Shown here piece after piece: positions 16,187 through 25,363 of a DNA stretch of 64,000 nt. The translations under genes and the position numbers were made by a program. The notes under the pieces are model-generated. The model worked only from the letters and a program-made list of their open reading frames with translations, was not told the origin of the DNA and ran no database searches. The DNA is taken from positions 238,506 through 302,505 of the forward strand of contig NZ_MKVJ01000021.1 in assembly GCF_001898805.1 (NCBI RefSeq). Direction: 5' to 3'. Every line of letters begins with the position of its first letter. Positions within the stretch are counted from its first letter, which is position 1. This stretch comes from Leifsonia sp. 71-9 (GTDB lineage: Bacteria > Actinomycetota > Actinomycetes > Actinomycetales > Microbacteriaceae).

Positions 16187-18984
16187 GGCTGGGGCTCCGG
16201 TTCCGTGAGGAGGGTGGAGGTGGTGACGTGCCGCACCGCGCCGAGCGGGACGAGCCCGTCGAGGTCGGCGTCGATGCCGCCGCCGAGCACGAGGGTGAGC
16301 GGTTCCCCGGTGTCGCGCGCGTCGGTCCACGCCCGGTCGAGGGCGACGGCGAGTTCGGCGCGCGCCGACGCGCCCGCGGTGCGGTCGGCGCCGTCGACGA
16401 CCAGGATGCGCGGGTCGCCGCGCAGTGCGACGCGCACCGCCGCGATCGGATCGGCGCCGTCGCCCACCCGGGCCAGTCCGACGCGGGCGCGCACGGCACC
16501 CCGGCGCACCGGGAGCAGCAGGCCCGCCACCTTCAGCCGGCCGCCGGTCACCGGCGCGCGCCCGGCGATGCCGTAGAGGGCCGCGCCGACCGCGGCGGGA
16601 TCGGCCTCCCGGATCACCAGTACGTCGCCCGCAGGGACCATGGCGTCGACCGTCGCGAGCGTGCGGTCGTGGCCGCCCATCCGCGCGCCCTCGGCGGCGA
16701 TGGCGATGCGATCGCCGGGCTCCGGCCAGTCGGCGGCGTCGAGCTCGCGCTGGAGCGCCTCCCCCTCGATGTCGAAATGGGGAAGGGCGCGGTCCAGCCA
16801 CCGCGGCATCCACCAGGCCGCGCGCCCGAACAGCACGAGCACCGCCGGGATGAGCGTCATGCGCACGATGAACGCGTCTATCACCACGCCGACCGCGAGG
16901 CCGACGGCGATGGGCTGGATGGAGGCGTCCCCTTCCGGGATGAACGCGGCGAAGACGGCGAACATGATCGCGGCGGCGGCCGTCACGACGCGCGCCGAAC
17001 CGGCGAACCCGCCGTGCACCGCCTCGCGCGGCGCCGCCCCGCGCACGTGCTCCTCCCGCATCCGGCTGGCGAGGAACACCTCGTAATCCATCGCGAGCCC
17101 GAAGAGCACGCCCATCAGGATGATCGGCATGAAGCTGATCACCGAGCCGACGTGGGCGATATGGAGGGGGCCGGCCAGCCAGCCGCTCATGAACACCAGG
17201 CTCGACACCCCGAAGGCGGCGCCGATGCTGAGCAGGTAGCCCAGCGCGGCCGTCACCGGCACGACGATCGAGCGGAAGACCATGGCCAGCAGCACGAGCG
17301 AGAGCCCCACCACCAGCAGCGCGAACGGCAGGAGCGCGCCGGCGAGCCGCGCCGAGATGTCGATGCCGGCGGCGGTGTAGCCGGTGACGGCGAGATCGAT
17401 CCCGTACTCGCGCTCGAAATGGTCGTGCATCGAGCGGAGCGTCGCCACGAGGGCGCCCGTCTGCTCGGAGTCCGGCGCTCCCGTCGGCACCACCTGGGCG
17501 ATGCCCGTGTCGCCGTCGGGGTTCGGCGTGGCGAGCGGGACGGCCGCGACGCCCGACACCGTGCGCAGCTCGGCCGCGAGGTCGTCCATCAGGCCGACCG
17601 GGTCCGAGCTCCCGATGACGGAGCCGGTGACGATCAACGGTCCGTTGTAGCCAGGGCCGAAGCGGTCGGCGACCAGGTCGTAGGTGATGCGGGCGGGCTC
17701 CTGCTCGTCGAGCGATCCCGCGTCCGGGAGGGAGAGCCGCAGCGAAGCGGCCGGGAGCGTCGCCAGCCCGAGCAGCACGACGATGCCGAGCACCGTGACG
17801 AGCGGCCACCGGGTGATGGCCCGCACCCAGCCGAGGGCGACGGGATGCTCGGACCGCGGCCGCCGCGGGCCGGCGGCGCGACTCGCGGCGCGTTTCGCCG
17901 CACGCGCCGCCGCTCGACTCGCGCCTCGCTTCGACGGCCGCGCCGGCTCCCCGCGGTAACGCCGCGCCACCACCTTCATCCCGCCGAATCCGAGCAGCGC
18001 CGGAGTGAGCGTCGTCGACAGCAGCACGGCGATCGCGACCCCGAGGGCCGCCGCCACACCCATCGTCGTCAGGAAGGGGATGCCGGCCACCGCGAGCCCG
18101 AGCAGCGCGATGATCACCGTGACCGCCGCGAATACGACCGCGGAGCCGGCGGTGGCGACGGCGCGCGCGGCGGACTCCTCCGGCGGCATGCCGTGCTTCA
18201 CCTGCTCCTGGTGCCGCGAGATGATGAACAGCGCGTAGTCGATCCCCACCGCCAGGCCCAGCATGAGCGCCAGCAGAGGTGTCGTGGAGGCGATGGTGAG
18301 CCAGTGCGTGGCCGCGAAGATCAGCGAGAGCGAGATCAGCGAGCCGAGCAGGGCCGTCACGAGCGGCATCCCGGCGGCGACGACCGACCCGAAGGTGAAG
18401 AGCAGCACGACGAACGCGATCAGGATGCCGACGAGCTCGGTCACGCTGATCCCCGCCGCCGACTGCGAGAACACCTGGCCGCCGACCGCGACCTGCGAGC
18501 CCGACGGCAGCTGCTTCAGAAGGTCCTTCCCGGCCTCCTGCAGCGCCTCCATCGTCGACGGCTCGACCGCCGTCTGCGCGACCGAGAGCTGGATGGGCAC
18601 CAGCGCCGCCGACCCGTCGGCGCTGAGGTTGCCGCTCGACGGTCCCGAATACGGGGAGGAGGCGCTGGTGACCTGCGGGATGTGCCCGATCGCCGTCACC
18701 GACCGCTCGACCGCGGACTGGAACGCGGGGTCGTCGACGCTGCCGCCCGGCGGCGCGACCGCGATCAACTGCGCCGACGCACCGCTCACCTGCGGGAACG
18801 TCCGGGCGAGCGCGTCGAGCGCCTCCTGCGACTCGGTGCCCGGGATGCTGAACGTGTTGTCGGTCCCGTGGCTAAGCAGCGCGCCTCCCGCACCGATCAG
18901 CACCGCGACCAGCAGCCACAGGGCGAGGACCCTCCGGCGCCGCCGGAAGGCGATCCGGCCCAGCGCGTACAGGAAGGACGCCAC
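16183..18984 (-). CDS. MMPL/RND family transporter with C-terminal degenerate cassette-like domain
   Basis: The 933-residue protein contains two RND-type halves with about twelve helices and the loop motifs DYALFIISRHQEQ and DYEVFLASRMREEH seen in MMPL lipid or drug exporters. The basic insert between halves (about 345-375) is rich in Arg/Ala. After the last helix (about residue 725), some 208 further residues resemble an ABC ATPase: GDVLVIREADPAAVG stands where Walker A should be, ALYGIAGRAPVTGGRLKVAG follows, and DPRILVVDGADR sits at Walker B. The GxxxxGKS loop is absent. The GTG start has TACATT six bases upstream. Cargo is unknown. Confidence 0.85.
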   Translation of the reverse strand: MASFLYALGRIAFRRRRRVLALWLLVAVLIGAGGALLSHGTDNTFSIPGTESQEALDALARTFPQVSGASAQLIAVAPPGGSVDDPAFQSAVERSVTAIGHIPQVTSASSPYSGPSSGNLSADGSAALVPIQLSVAQTAVEPSTMEALQEAGKDLLKQLPSGSQVAVGGQVFSQSAAGISVTELVGILIAFVVLLFTFGSVVAAGMPLVTALLGSLISLSLIFAATHWLTIASTTPLLALMLGLAVGIDYALFIISRHQEQVKHGMPPEESAARAVATAGSAVVFAAVTVIIALLGLAVAGIPFLTTMGVAAALGVAIAVLLSTTLTPALLGFGGMKVVARRYRGEPARPSKRGASRAAARAAKRAASRAAGPRRPRSEHPVALGWVRAITRWPLVTVLGIVVLLGLATLPAASLRLSLPDAGSLDEQEPARITYDLVADRFGPGYNGPLIVTGSVIGSSDPVGLMDDLAAELRTVSGVAAVPLATPNPDGDTGIAQVVPTGAPDSEQTGALVATLRSMHDHFEREYGIDLAVTGYTAAGIDISARLAGALLPFALLVVGLSLVLLAMVFRSIVVPVTAALGYLLSIGAAFGVSSLVFMSGWLAGPLHIAHVGSVISFMPIILMGVLFGLAMDYEVFLASRMREEHVRGAAPREAVHGGFAGSARVVTAAAAIMFAVFAAFIPEGDASIQPIAVGLAVGVVIDAFIVRMTLIPAVLVLFGRAAWWMPRWLDRALPHFDIEGEALQRELDAADWPEPGDRIAIAAEGARMGGHDRTLATVDAMVPAGDVLVIREADPAAVGAALYGIAGRAPVTGGRLKVAGLLLPVRRGAVRARVGLARVGDGADPIAAVRVALRGDPRILVVDGADRTAGASARAELAVALDRAWTDARDTGEPLTLVLGGGIDADLDGLVPLGAVRHVTTSTLLTEPEPQP

Positions 18985-18990
18985 GGCGCC

Positions 18991-18996
18991 AATGTA
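18991..18996 (-). promoter_or_regulatory. -10 box of the MMPL operon (leaderless)
   Basis: TACATT on the minus strand lies exactly six bases before the GTG at 18984. No ribosome-binding site intervenes. Confidence 0.55.
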
Positions 18997-19096
18997 GAAC
19001 TTTCCTCAGCTCCTCGGCAATGGCCCTGGCAGTGGCTGTGGCACTGGCCCTGCCTCGTCCCGGACGCCCCTGACGGCCCCCGCACACGGGTCGCGA

Positions 19097-19102
19097 TAGG
19101 AT
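19097..19102 (+). promoter_or_regulatory. Probable purA -10 box with a leader of about 55 bases
   Basis: TAGGAT lies 62 bases before the purA GTG, so purA has a real 5' leader with a GAGAGG ribosome-binding site at about 19150. The neighbouring 19009-19060 holds degenerate TGGC repeats. Confidence 0.45.
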
Positions 19103-19163
19103 CGAGTGCAGCGGTCGTCCGTGTGACGCACCGGTGCGCCCATCCATCGAGAGGACGTGGACA

Positions 19164-20450
19164 GTGCCCGCGATCGTGATCATCGGCGCCCAGTGGGGCG
19201 ACGAAGGCAAAGGCAAAGCGACCGACCTCCTCGGCAGCCGCATCGACTACGTGGTCAAGTTCAACGGCGGCAACAACGCCGGGCACACGGTCGTCGTCGG
19301 GGACGAGAAGTACGCGCTCCACCTGCTGCCGTCGGGGATCCTGACCGAGGGTGTGACCCCGGTCATCGCCAACGGCGTCGTCGTCGACATCGAGGTGCTC
19401 TTCGAGGAGCTGGACGGGCTGATCGCCCGCGGCGTCGACGTCTCGCGCCTCAAGGTCTCGTCCAACGCGCACGTGATCACGCAGTACCACCGCACCATCG
19501 ACAAGGTGACCGAGCGCTTCCTCGGCAAGCGCCAGATCGGCACCACCGGTCGCGGCATCGGCCCGACCTACGCCGACAAGATCAACCGCGTCGGCATCCG
19601 CATCCAGGACCTCTTCGACGAGAACATCCTGCGCCAGAAGGTCGAGGGCGCCCTCGACCAGAAGAACCACCTGCTGGTGAAGGTCTACAACCGCCGCGCG
19701 ATCTCGGTCGACGAGATCGTCGAGCAGCTGCTGAGCTACGCGGAGCGCCTGCGCCCGATGGTCGTCGACTCCTCGCTGCTGCTGCACCGCGCCCTCGAGG
19801 ACGGCAAGTACGTGCTCTTCGAGGGCGGCCAGGCGACGATGCTGGATGTCGACCACGGCACCTACCCGTTCGTCACCTCCTCCAGCTCCACGTCGGGCGG
19901 CGCGGCCATCGGCTCCGGCATCGGCCCGAACCGCATCGACCGCGTCATCGGCATCGTCAAGGCGTACACGACCCGTGTCGGCGCTGGCCCGTTCCCGACC
20001 GAGCTGTTCGACGAGTGGGGCGAGTTCCTGCGCGAGCGCGGCTTCGAGTTCGGCACCACCACCGGCCGCCCGCGCCGCACCGGCTGGTACGACGCCCCCG
20101 TCGCCCGCTACACGGCGCGCATCAACGGCGTCACCGACTTCGTGCTGACCAAGCTCGACACCCTCACGGGCATCGAGCGCATCCCGGTCTGCGTCGCCTA
20201 CGACGTGGACGGCGTGCGGATGGACGAGGTCCCGGCGTCGCAGAGCGACTTCCACCACGCCGTCCCGATCTACGAGGAGTTCCCCGGCTGGACCGAGGAC
20301 ATCAGCGGCGCGCGCTCGTTCGACGACCTGCCCAAGAACGCCCAGGACTACGTGCTCACTCTCGAGCGCATGTCCGGTGCGCGCATCTCGGCGATCGGCG
20401 TGGGTCCGGCCCGCGACGAGATCGTCGTGCGCCACGACCTCGTCGACTGA
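19164..20450 (+). CDS. purA: Adenylosuccinate synthetase
   Basis: The 428-residue enzyme joins IMP and aspartate with GTP to make adenylosuccinate. The N-terminal [11 protein letters not shown] loop, NNAGHT, the [13 protein letters not shown] segment and the GVGPARDE C-terminus are all present. I chose GTG 19164 rather than the ATG ten codons upstream because it gives the usual [12 protein letters not shown] start and has GAGAGG nine bases before it. It is monocistronic and ends before a perfect 20-bp hairpin. It is the only purine gene here on the plus strand. Confidence 0.96.
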   Translation: MPAIVIIGAQWGDEGKGKATDLLGSRIDYVVKFNGGNNAGHTVVVGDEKYALHLLPSGILTEGVTPVIANGVVVDIEVLFEELDGLIARGVDVSRLKVSSNAHVITQYHRTIDKVTERFLGKRQIGTTGRGIGPTYADKINRVGIRIQDLFDENILRQKVEGALDQKNHLLVKVYNRRAISVDEIVEQLLSYAERLRPMVVDSSLLLHRALEDGKYVLFEGGQATMLDVDHGTYPFVTSSSSTSGGAAIGSGIGPNRIDRVIGIVKAYTTRVGAGPFPTELFDEWGEFLRERGFEFGTTTGRPRRTGWYDAPVARYTARINGVTDFVLTKLDTLTGIERIPVCVAYDVDGVRMDEVPASQSDFHHAVPIYEEFPGWTEDISGARSFDDLPKNAQDYVLTLERMSGARISAIGVGPARDEIVVRHDLVD

Positions 20451-20464
20451 GCGCGGGTTCGAGA

Positions 20465-20512
20465 TTCACGTCGTGGCGGCTATCCGCACTGCGATAGCCG
20501 CCACGACGTGAA
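20465..20512. terminator. Perfect 20-bp hairpin between purA and the Eis-like gene
   Basis: Positions 20465-20484 and 20493-20512 are exact reverse complements around an 8-base loop. The genes converge on it, so it should end transcription from both sides. There is no clear U-tract. Confidence 0.8.
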
Positions 20513-20520
20513 CTTCGCCG

Positions 20521-21807
20521 TCAGAACCAGGTGCTGAGGCGCGGCGGCACGGCCGTGCGGAAGAGCCGGTCGAGCGCCGTCACGTCGCCCTCGATCCTGC
20601 CGGCCACACCGAGCGCGCGGGCGAAGTCGTGGCCGAGGTACACGCTGCCGAGCGACGCGACCGGCAGGGTCACGTCGGGGGCGTCCGCGGTCTCAGACAC
20701 GGTCGCGACCCCGTCCGTCACGGACAGGCGGAAGCGGCCTCCCGCCAGGCCCAGATCGTCGACCACGTCGAGCACCAGCTCGCCGTCGCGCTCGTAGCCG
20801 CGCGCCGCGAGAGCGGCAGGGACGTCCAGGATGCGCACCCACAGGTGGTCGCGGATGCCCGTGACGGCGGCGCCGCGGATGTCAGAGACGAGCGCCGGCA
20901 GCGGCTCGTCGACGCCGAGGACGCCGGCGCGCACCTCGGCGACGAGGTCGAGCTCCAGCAGGAACCGCCACAGCGCGGTGAGCGCCTCGTCGGTCGCAGC
21001 GGCGAGGTGGTTGACCTCCACCGTGTGCCGCACGAAGTCGTCGCTCCCCTTCACGGCGAAGCTGACGAACCCCTCCGGCTCGCCCGACAGGGAGTCGTAG
21101 CGCACCAGGCGGTAGCGCTCCGGGTTCTCGGTGCCCGCCACCGGGCCGATCAGCCGGTCGGACAGGTACGGGGAGAGTCCGATCTCGCCCGGACGCGCGG
21201 CCATGACGGCGTCGAGCACGGCGCGCCCGGTCTCGCGGTACTCGTCGGGCTCGGTGAAGGACAGCCGGCCGGTCGTCGGGCCGCCCGCCCAGCGCACGCG
21301 CTTGGTGTCCACGCTCCAGTCGCTGACGAACGTGGCAGGGCCGAAGCCCCAGCGCCCGTAGATCACGGACTCCGAGACGGTGAGGATCGCCAGCGGCACC
21401 CCCAGCGCGTGCGCGGTGCGCAGCTCGCCGCCGAGCAGGGCGCGCGCGATCCCCCGGCGGCGGTGCGTCGGCGCGACGGTCACCGAGCTGATCGCCCACG
21501 CCCCGACGCGATCGCCGCCCGGCACGGTCAGCGGAGCGACCCACGAGTTCACGGTGCCGACCGGCTCCCGCGACGGCAGGAGGTCGTCGTACACGGCGGT
21601 CGTGCGACGGTCCGCGAGCGTCGCACGCCCCTCCGCCAGCACCTCCTTCGACGGAGCACCGCTGTGGAACCCGCGCTGATCGGCCCGCAACCACTTGTCG
21701 AACGCCTCCGCATCGGACGTGTCGACCAGGGCGAGCCGCAGGCCCGCCTCCTCGACCTCGTGGGCGGACTGCTCGTCGACGGGCGCGTTCTCGTAGCTCT
21801 GGTTCAC
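20521..21807 (-). CDS. Eis-like GNAT N-acetyltransferase
   Basis: The 428-residue protein has the three-part Eis layout: an N-terminal GNAT domain with the acetyl-CoA loop HRRRGIARALL, a second GNAT-like domain, and a C-terminal sterol-carrier-type domain. The SESVIYGRWGFG Tyr and the terminal Phe (STWF) match catalytic features known in mycobacterial Eis, which acetylates amines of aminoglycosides and other substrates. The GTG at 21807 has TACGGT six bases upstream; the GGAGAG directly before it is too close for a usual ribosome-binding site. Substrate is not known here. Confidence 0.85.
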   Translation of the reverse strand: MNQSYENAPVDEQSAHEVEEAGLRLALVDTSDAEAFDKWLRADQRGFHSGAPSKEVLAEGRATLADRRTTAVYDDLLPSREPVGTVNSWVAPLTVPGGDRVGAWAISSVTVAPTHRRRGIARALLGGELRTAHALGVPLAILTVSESVIYGRWGFGPATFVSDWSVDTKRVRWAGGPTTGRLSFTEPDEYRETGRAVLDAVMAARPGEIGLSPYLSDRLIGPVAGTENPERYRLVRYDSLSGEPEGFVSFAVKGSDDFVRHTVEVNHLAAATDEALTALWRFLLELDLVAEVRAGVLGVDEPLPALVSDIRGAAVTGIRDHLWVRILDVPAALAARGYERDGELVLDVVDDLGLAGGRFRLSVTDGVATVSETADAPDVTLPVASLGSVYLGHDFARALGVAGRIEGDVTALDRLFRTAVPPRLSTWF

Positions 21808-21936
21808 CTCTCCACCGTACCCACCGGCCGTCCTCCGCCGCGAGGACCGGTCGATCCCTCTGAAGGATGACGCCGCCCGCGCAGGATGACGCCGTCGTCC
21901 GATGTGCGGCGCGCGGGCCGCGGCGAGCATGGAGGC

Positions 21937-22659
21937 ATGAACGCTTTCGTCCCCGCCCCTCCGGTGCTCAGTGCCTCGGGGCTCACCAAGACCTACGGCT
22001 CCGCCGCGGCCCTCGCCGGTGTGGATGTCGCCATCGCTCCGGGCGAGTCCGTCGCGATCATGGGCGCGTCCGGCTCGGGCAAGACCACCCTCCTGCACTG
22101 CCTCGCCGGCATCGTGCGCCCCGACGCGGGATCGGTCGTGCTCGCGACCCCGCACGGTGCGGTGGAGGTGACGGCGCTGGGGGAGGCCGAGCGGTCGCGT
22201 CTGCGGCGGGAGGCGTTCGGCTTCGTGTTCCAGCAGGGCCTGCTGCTGCCCGAGCTCACCGCCGTCGAGAATGTCGCCCTTCCGCTCATGCTGGCGGGTG
22301 CGCCGCGTGCGGCCGCCGAGCAGGACGCCGCCACCTGGCTGGCGGCGCTCGGGCTCGGCGGGATGGAGCAGCGCCGCATCGGCCAGCTCTCGGGTGGCCA
22401 GGCGCAGCGTGTCGCCATCGCGCGCGCCCAGGTCGGCGGGGCGTCCGTCGTCTTCGCGGACGAGCCGACCGGCGCGCTCGACTCCCGGACCTCCGCCGAG
22501 GTGATGGATGCGCTCATCGCCTCCACCACGGGCCGTGGCCGCGCCCTCGTCGTCGTCACCCACGACGACGGGGTCGCCGCGCGGTGCTCGCGCGTGCTCC
22601 GCCTGGCGGACGGCCGCATCGTCGACGAGGTCCGCACGCGGACGGAGGAGTCGCGATGA
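21937..22659 (+). CDS. ABC transporter ATP-binding protein (MacB/LolD type)
   Basis: The 240-residue ATPase has Walker A GASGSGKTT, the FVFQQGLLLPELT Q-loop, signature LSGGQAQR and Walker B VVFADEPTGALD, the pattern of exporters paired with FtsX-type permeases. ATG 21937 follows GGAGG; the open frame extends 17 codons upstream but without a ribosome-binding site. Its stop overlaps the permease ATG. The substrate (peptide, lipoprotein or antibiotic) cannot be inferred. Confidence 0.88.
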   Translation: MNAFVPAPPVLSASGLTKTYGSAAALAGVDVAIAPGESVAIMGASGSGKTTLLHCLAGIVRPDAGSVVLATPHGAVEVTALGEAERSRLRREAFGFVFQQGLLLPELTAVENVALPLMLAGAPRAAAEQDAATWLAALGLGGMEQRRIGQLSGGQAQRVAIARAQVGGASVVFADEPTGALDSRTSAEVMDALIASTTGRGRALVVVTHDDGVAARCSRVLRLADGRIVDEVRTRTEESR

Positions 22660-23984
22660 CCACGCTCCGCCTCGCCTGGCTGTTCGCGCGTCGCGGCGCC
22701 GCGGACCGCTCCACCATCGTGCTCCCCATCGTCGCGTTCTCGATCGTCACCACACTGCTGCTCATCGTCGCGGGAGGCGCGCAGGCCTTCTTCTCCTGGA
22801 CGGACGACATCGCCCCGGTCTACCAGGGCCTCGCGGTCATCGCCCTCGCACTGCTCGTGGTCCCGCTGATCGCGCTCGGCGGATCGGCCGCGCGGCTGTC
22901 CGCACGGCGGCGCGACGACCGCCTCGCCGGGCTGCGGCTGCTCGGTGCGACGCCGGCCACGGTCACCGCACTCACGGTGATCGAGTCGACACTCCTCGCC
23001 GTGGCGGGCGCGCTGGTGGGCGTCGTGCTCTCGCTGGCGCTCGCGCCGCTGGTGGGCCTCATCCCGTTTCGCGGCGAGCCGCTCGGGATGTCCATCCTGC
23101 TCGGCCCGGGCTGGATCGCGCTCGCCGTGATCGGCGTCGGCGCGCTCGCAGCCCTCAGCGCCGTCATCGGCCTGCGCCGCGTGGTCCTCTCGCCCCTGGG
23201 CGTGCGCACCCGCCAGGACGCGCCCCGCACCCACTGGGTGCGTGTCGTCATCGCGGTCGTCGTGATCGGCATCGTGTATCTGGCGATGAGCGCGCTCGGC
23301 GGCTTCGGCGGGGTCGCCGTCATCATCGCCGTGCTCGGCGCCGGTTTCGGCGGCGCCATCGCCGTGCTGAACCTGGTGGGGCCGTGGGTGCTCCGGATGC
23401 TCGCCTCGCGCCAGGCGCGCCGCGCGCAGACGCCGCGCCGCCTCCTCGCCGCCCGCACGATCCTCGAGTCGCCGAAGGCGGCCTGGCGGCAGGTCTCGGG
23501 AGTGGCGATGACGAGCTTCATGGCCGTCTTCGCCGGAGTCGGCGTCGCGCTCATCGGCAGCGTGGGCGACACCGACCCGCAGAGCGCGCAGCTCGTCGCC
23601 GACATCCGCACCGGCGTGCTGATCACGGTGATCGCCTCGTTCCTCATGGTCGCCTGCTCGGCCGGCGTCAACCAGGCCGCCGCCATCCTCGACCGGCGCG
23701 ACCTGTACGTGAGCCTGGACCGGCTCGGGATGCCGGTGAGCGAGATGAACGCCGCTCGCGGTCGCGCCGTGCTCTCGCCGCTGCGCATCACCACGGTCGG
23801 GTCCGCCCTGGTCGCCGGAGTGGTGGTGTTCCCGCTCGCCGGGCTCAGCCTCATCGTCGCGCCGGCGAGCATCGCGGTGATCGTGGGCTGCCTCGCGGCC
23901 GGCATCGGGCTGGTCTGGCTGGCCCTGCTCGCCACACGTCCCGTGCTGACCCGCGTGCTCGCGGAGCCGTCGCCCAGCCTCTGA
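22656..23984 (+). CDS. FtsX-like ABC transporter permease
   Basis: The 442-residue membrane protein begins MTTLRLAWLFARRG and has roughly ten hydrophobic segments in two sets, typical of actinobacterial permeases coupled to MacB-like ATPases. There is no large extracytoplasmic MacB domain. Its ATG overlaps the ATPase stop (ATGA), so the two proteins are made together. Confidence 0.82.
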   Translation: MTTLRLAWLFARRGAADRSTIVLPIVAFSIVTTLLLIVAGGAQAFFSWTDDIAPVYQGLAVIALALLVVPLIALGGSAARLSARRRDDRLAGLRLLGATPATVTALTVIESTLLAVAGALVGVVLSLALAPLVGLIPFRGEPLGMSILLGPGWIALAVIGVGALAALSAVIGLRRVVLSPLGVRTRQDAPRTHWVRVVIAVVVIGIVYLAMSALGGFGGVAVIIAVLGAGFGGAIAVLNLVGPWVLRMLASRQARRAQTPRRLLAARTILESPKAAWRQVSGVAMTSFMAVFAGVGVALIGSVGDTDPQSAQLVADIRTGVLITVIASFLMVACSAGVNQAAAILDRRDLYVSLDRLGMPVSEMNAARGRAVLSPLRITTVGSALVAGVVVFPLAGLSLIVAPASIAVIVGCLAAGIGLVWLALLATRPVLTRVLAEPSPSL

Positions 23985-23989
23985 CCCGA

Positions 23990-23995
23990 TAGGGT
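23990..23995 (+). promoter_or_regulatory. -10 box of chorismate mutase gene (leaderless)
   Basis: TAGGGT lies exactly six bases before the ATG at 24002, immediately after the permease stop codon. Confidence 0.55.
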
Positions 23996-24001
23996 CGGAG
24001 C

Positions 24002-24316
24002 ATGGGTGACACCGAGTCAGACGAGGCCGCCGTGGAGCGGCTGCACAGCATCCGGCAGAGCATCGACAACATCGATGCGGCGGTCATCCACATGCTGGCG
24101 GAACGGTTCAAGTTCACCCAGCAGGTCGGTGCGCTGAAGGCCGAGCACGGCCTCCCGCCGGCCGATCCGGAACGCGAGCGGGAGCAGATCCAACGCCTGC
24201 GCGCGCTCGCGGAGGAGAGCCACCTCGACCCGGCGTTCGCGGAGAAGTTCCTGAACTTCATCATCGCCGAGGTCATCCACCACCACGAGCGCATCGCCAC
24301 CGAGAGCGGCAAGTAG
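24002..24316 (+). CDS. Chorismate mutase, AroQ class
   Basis: This 104-residue all-helical protein converts chorismate to prephenate. The Arg near the start (HSIRQSIDNID), ERFKFTQQVGALKAEHGLP and DPEREREQIQRL place the catalytic Arg, Lys and Glu as in AroQ enzymes. No secretion signal is visible, so it is a cytoplasmic stand-alone mutase for Phe/Tyr synthesis. The SDR gene begins 3 bases after it. Confidence 0.9.
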   Translation: MGDTESDEAAVERLHSIRQSIDNIDAAVIHMLAERFKFTQQVGALKAEHGLPPADPEREREQIQRLRALAEESHLDPAFAEKFLNFIIAEVIHHHERIATESGK

Positions 24317-24319
24317 CCG

Positions 24320-25243
24320 ATGGTGTGGGACCCGACAGCGCTGCCGGACGCCATCGGCCGCACCGTCGTCATCACCGGCGGCAACGCCGGAGTCGGCTAC
24401 TTCACGGGCGAGCAGCTCGCGAGGGCGGGCGCGCGCGTCGTGCTCGCCTGCCGCGATCCCGAGCGGGCCGAGGCCGCGGTCTCGGCGATCCGCCGCCGCG
24501 TCCCCGGCTCCCGCGTCGAGGCGATGCCCCTCGACGTCACCGACCGTGGGTCGATCGACGCGGCTGCCGAGCACCTGCGCGAGCGGGAGCGGGTGGATGC
24601 GCTGGTGCTCAACGCGGGCATCGTGCACCCGCCGCGCGAGCGCGAGACCGACGCGGTCGGCAACGAGCTGGTGCTCTCGACGAACGTGCTCGGTCACGTC
24701 CGGCTCGTCGCCGGAGTGTTGTCGGCGCTGGAGCGCACCCCCGGCTCCCGCATCGTCTCCCTCGGCTCGCTCGCGACCCGGCTCGGACGCCTGCGGCTCG
24801 ACGACCTCCAGCTGGAGCACTCCTACACGTCCTGGCGGGCCTACTCGCGTTCGAAGATCGCCGCCCAGGCGTTCGGGTTCGAGCTCGACCGGAGGCTGCA
24901 CGCCGCGGGGAGCGGTATCAGCAGCCTGGTGGTGCATCCCGGGTACTCGACCTCCGGCCGGAGCCCCGGGATCCGCGGGGTCAACCAGCCGACGCGGGCC
25001 AAGCGGTTCGTGGACAATCTCCAGGCCGGATGGACGCAGGGCAAGGACCACGGCGCCTGGGCTCCGGTGCGCGCCGTGCTCGACCCCGACCTCACCGGCG
25101 AGGACTACATCGGACCGGTCGGACGCACCAAGGGCATCCCGACCCACCTGCACCCGACCCGGGAGTCGCGTTCGCCGCGCGTGGGCGAGCGGCTGTGGCC
25201 GCTGCTCGAGGAGGCCGCGGGCGTCGAGCTGCGCATCGGCTGA
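24320..25243 (+). CDS. Short-chain dehydrogenase/reductase
   Basis: The 307-residue enzyme has the Rossmann motif TGGNAGVGYFTGEQLA, NAGIV and the catalytic YSRSK (about residue 175), like the retinol-dehydrogenase/WWOX-type atypical SDRs. NADP preference is suggested by the Arg after the second strand (ACRDPER). It follows chorismate mutase so closely that co-transcription is likely, though no metabolic link is clear. Confidence 0.82.
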   Translation: MVWDPTALPDAIGRTVVITGGNAGVGYFTGEQLARAGARVVLACRDPERAEAAVSAIRRRVPGSRVEAMPLDVTDRGSIDAAAEHLRERERVDALVLNAGIVHPPRERETDAVGNELVLSTNVLGHVRLVAGVLSALERTPGSRIVSLGSLATRLGRLRLDDLQLEHSYTSWRAYSRSKIAAQAFGFELDRRLHAAGSGISSLVVHPGYSTSGRSPGIRGVNQPTRAKRFVDNLQAGWTQGKDHGAWAPVRAVLDPDLTGEDYIGPVGRTKGIPTHLHPTRESRSPRVGERLWPLLEEAAGVELRIG

Positions 25244-25363
25244 CGCGTCGGGCGTTCCGGCCCTGCTTGGGCTCCGCTCGGATTGCTCCGGCTGCTCCGG
25301 TGCCTCTGGCCGCTCGGATCGCTCCGGCGCCTCAGACCGCCCGGGTTGTTCCGGCGCCTCCGG
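25244..25363. repeat. Degenerate GCTCCGG repeats between convergent genes
   Basis: This 120-base gap is built from imperfect copies of GCTCCGGCGCCTC-like words from about 25267 to 25372. No gene is supported. It may contribute to termination. Confidence 0.5.

Noticed and set aside
14177-17809. A 1210-codon open frame on the minus strand through the MMPL and second Pip genes
   Set aside because: Its upstream half is antisense-frame Arg/Ala-rich sequence over the MMPL gene. The Pip protein begins at 16186 with a coupled ATG and basic start.
19009-19060. TGGC-rich repeats before purA as a riboswitch
   Set aside because: They lie upstream of the likely -10 box and show no conserved purine-aptamer elements.
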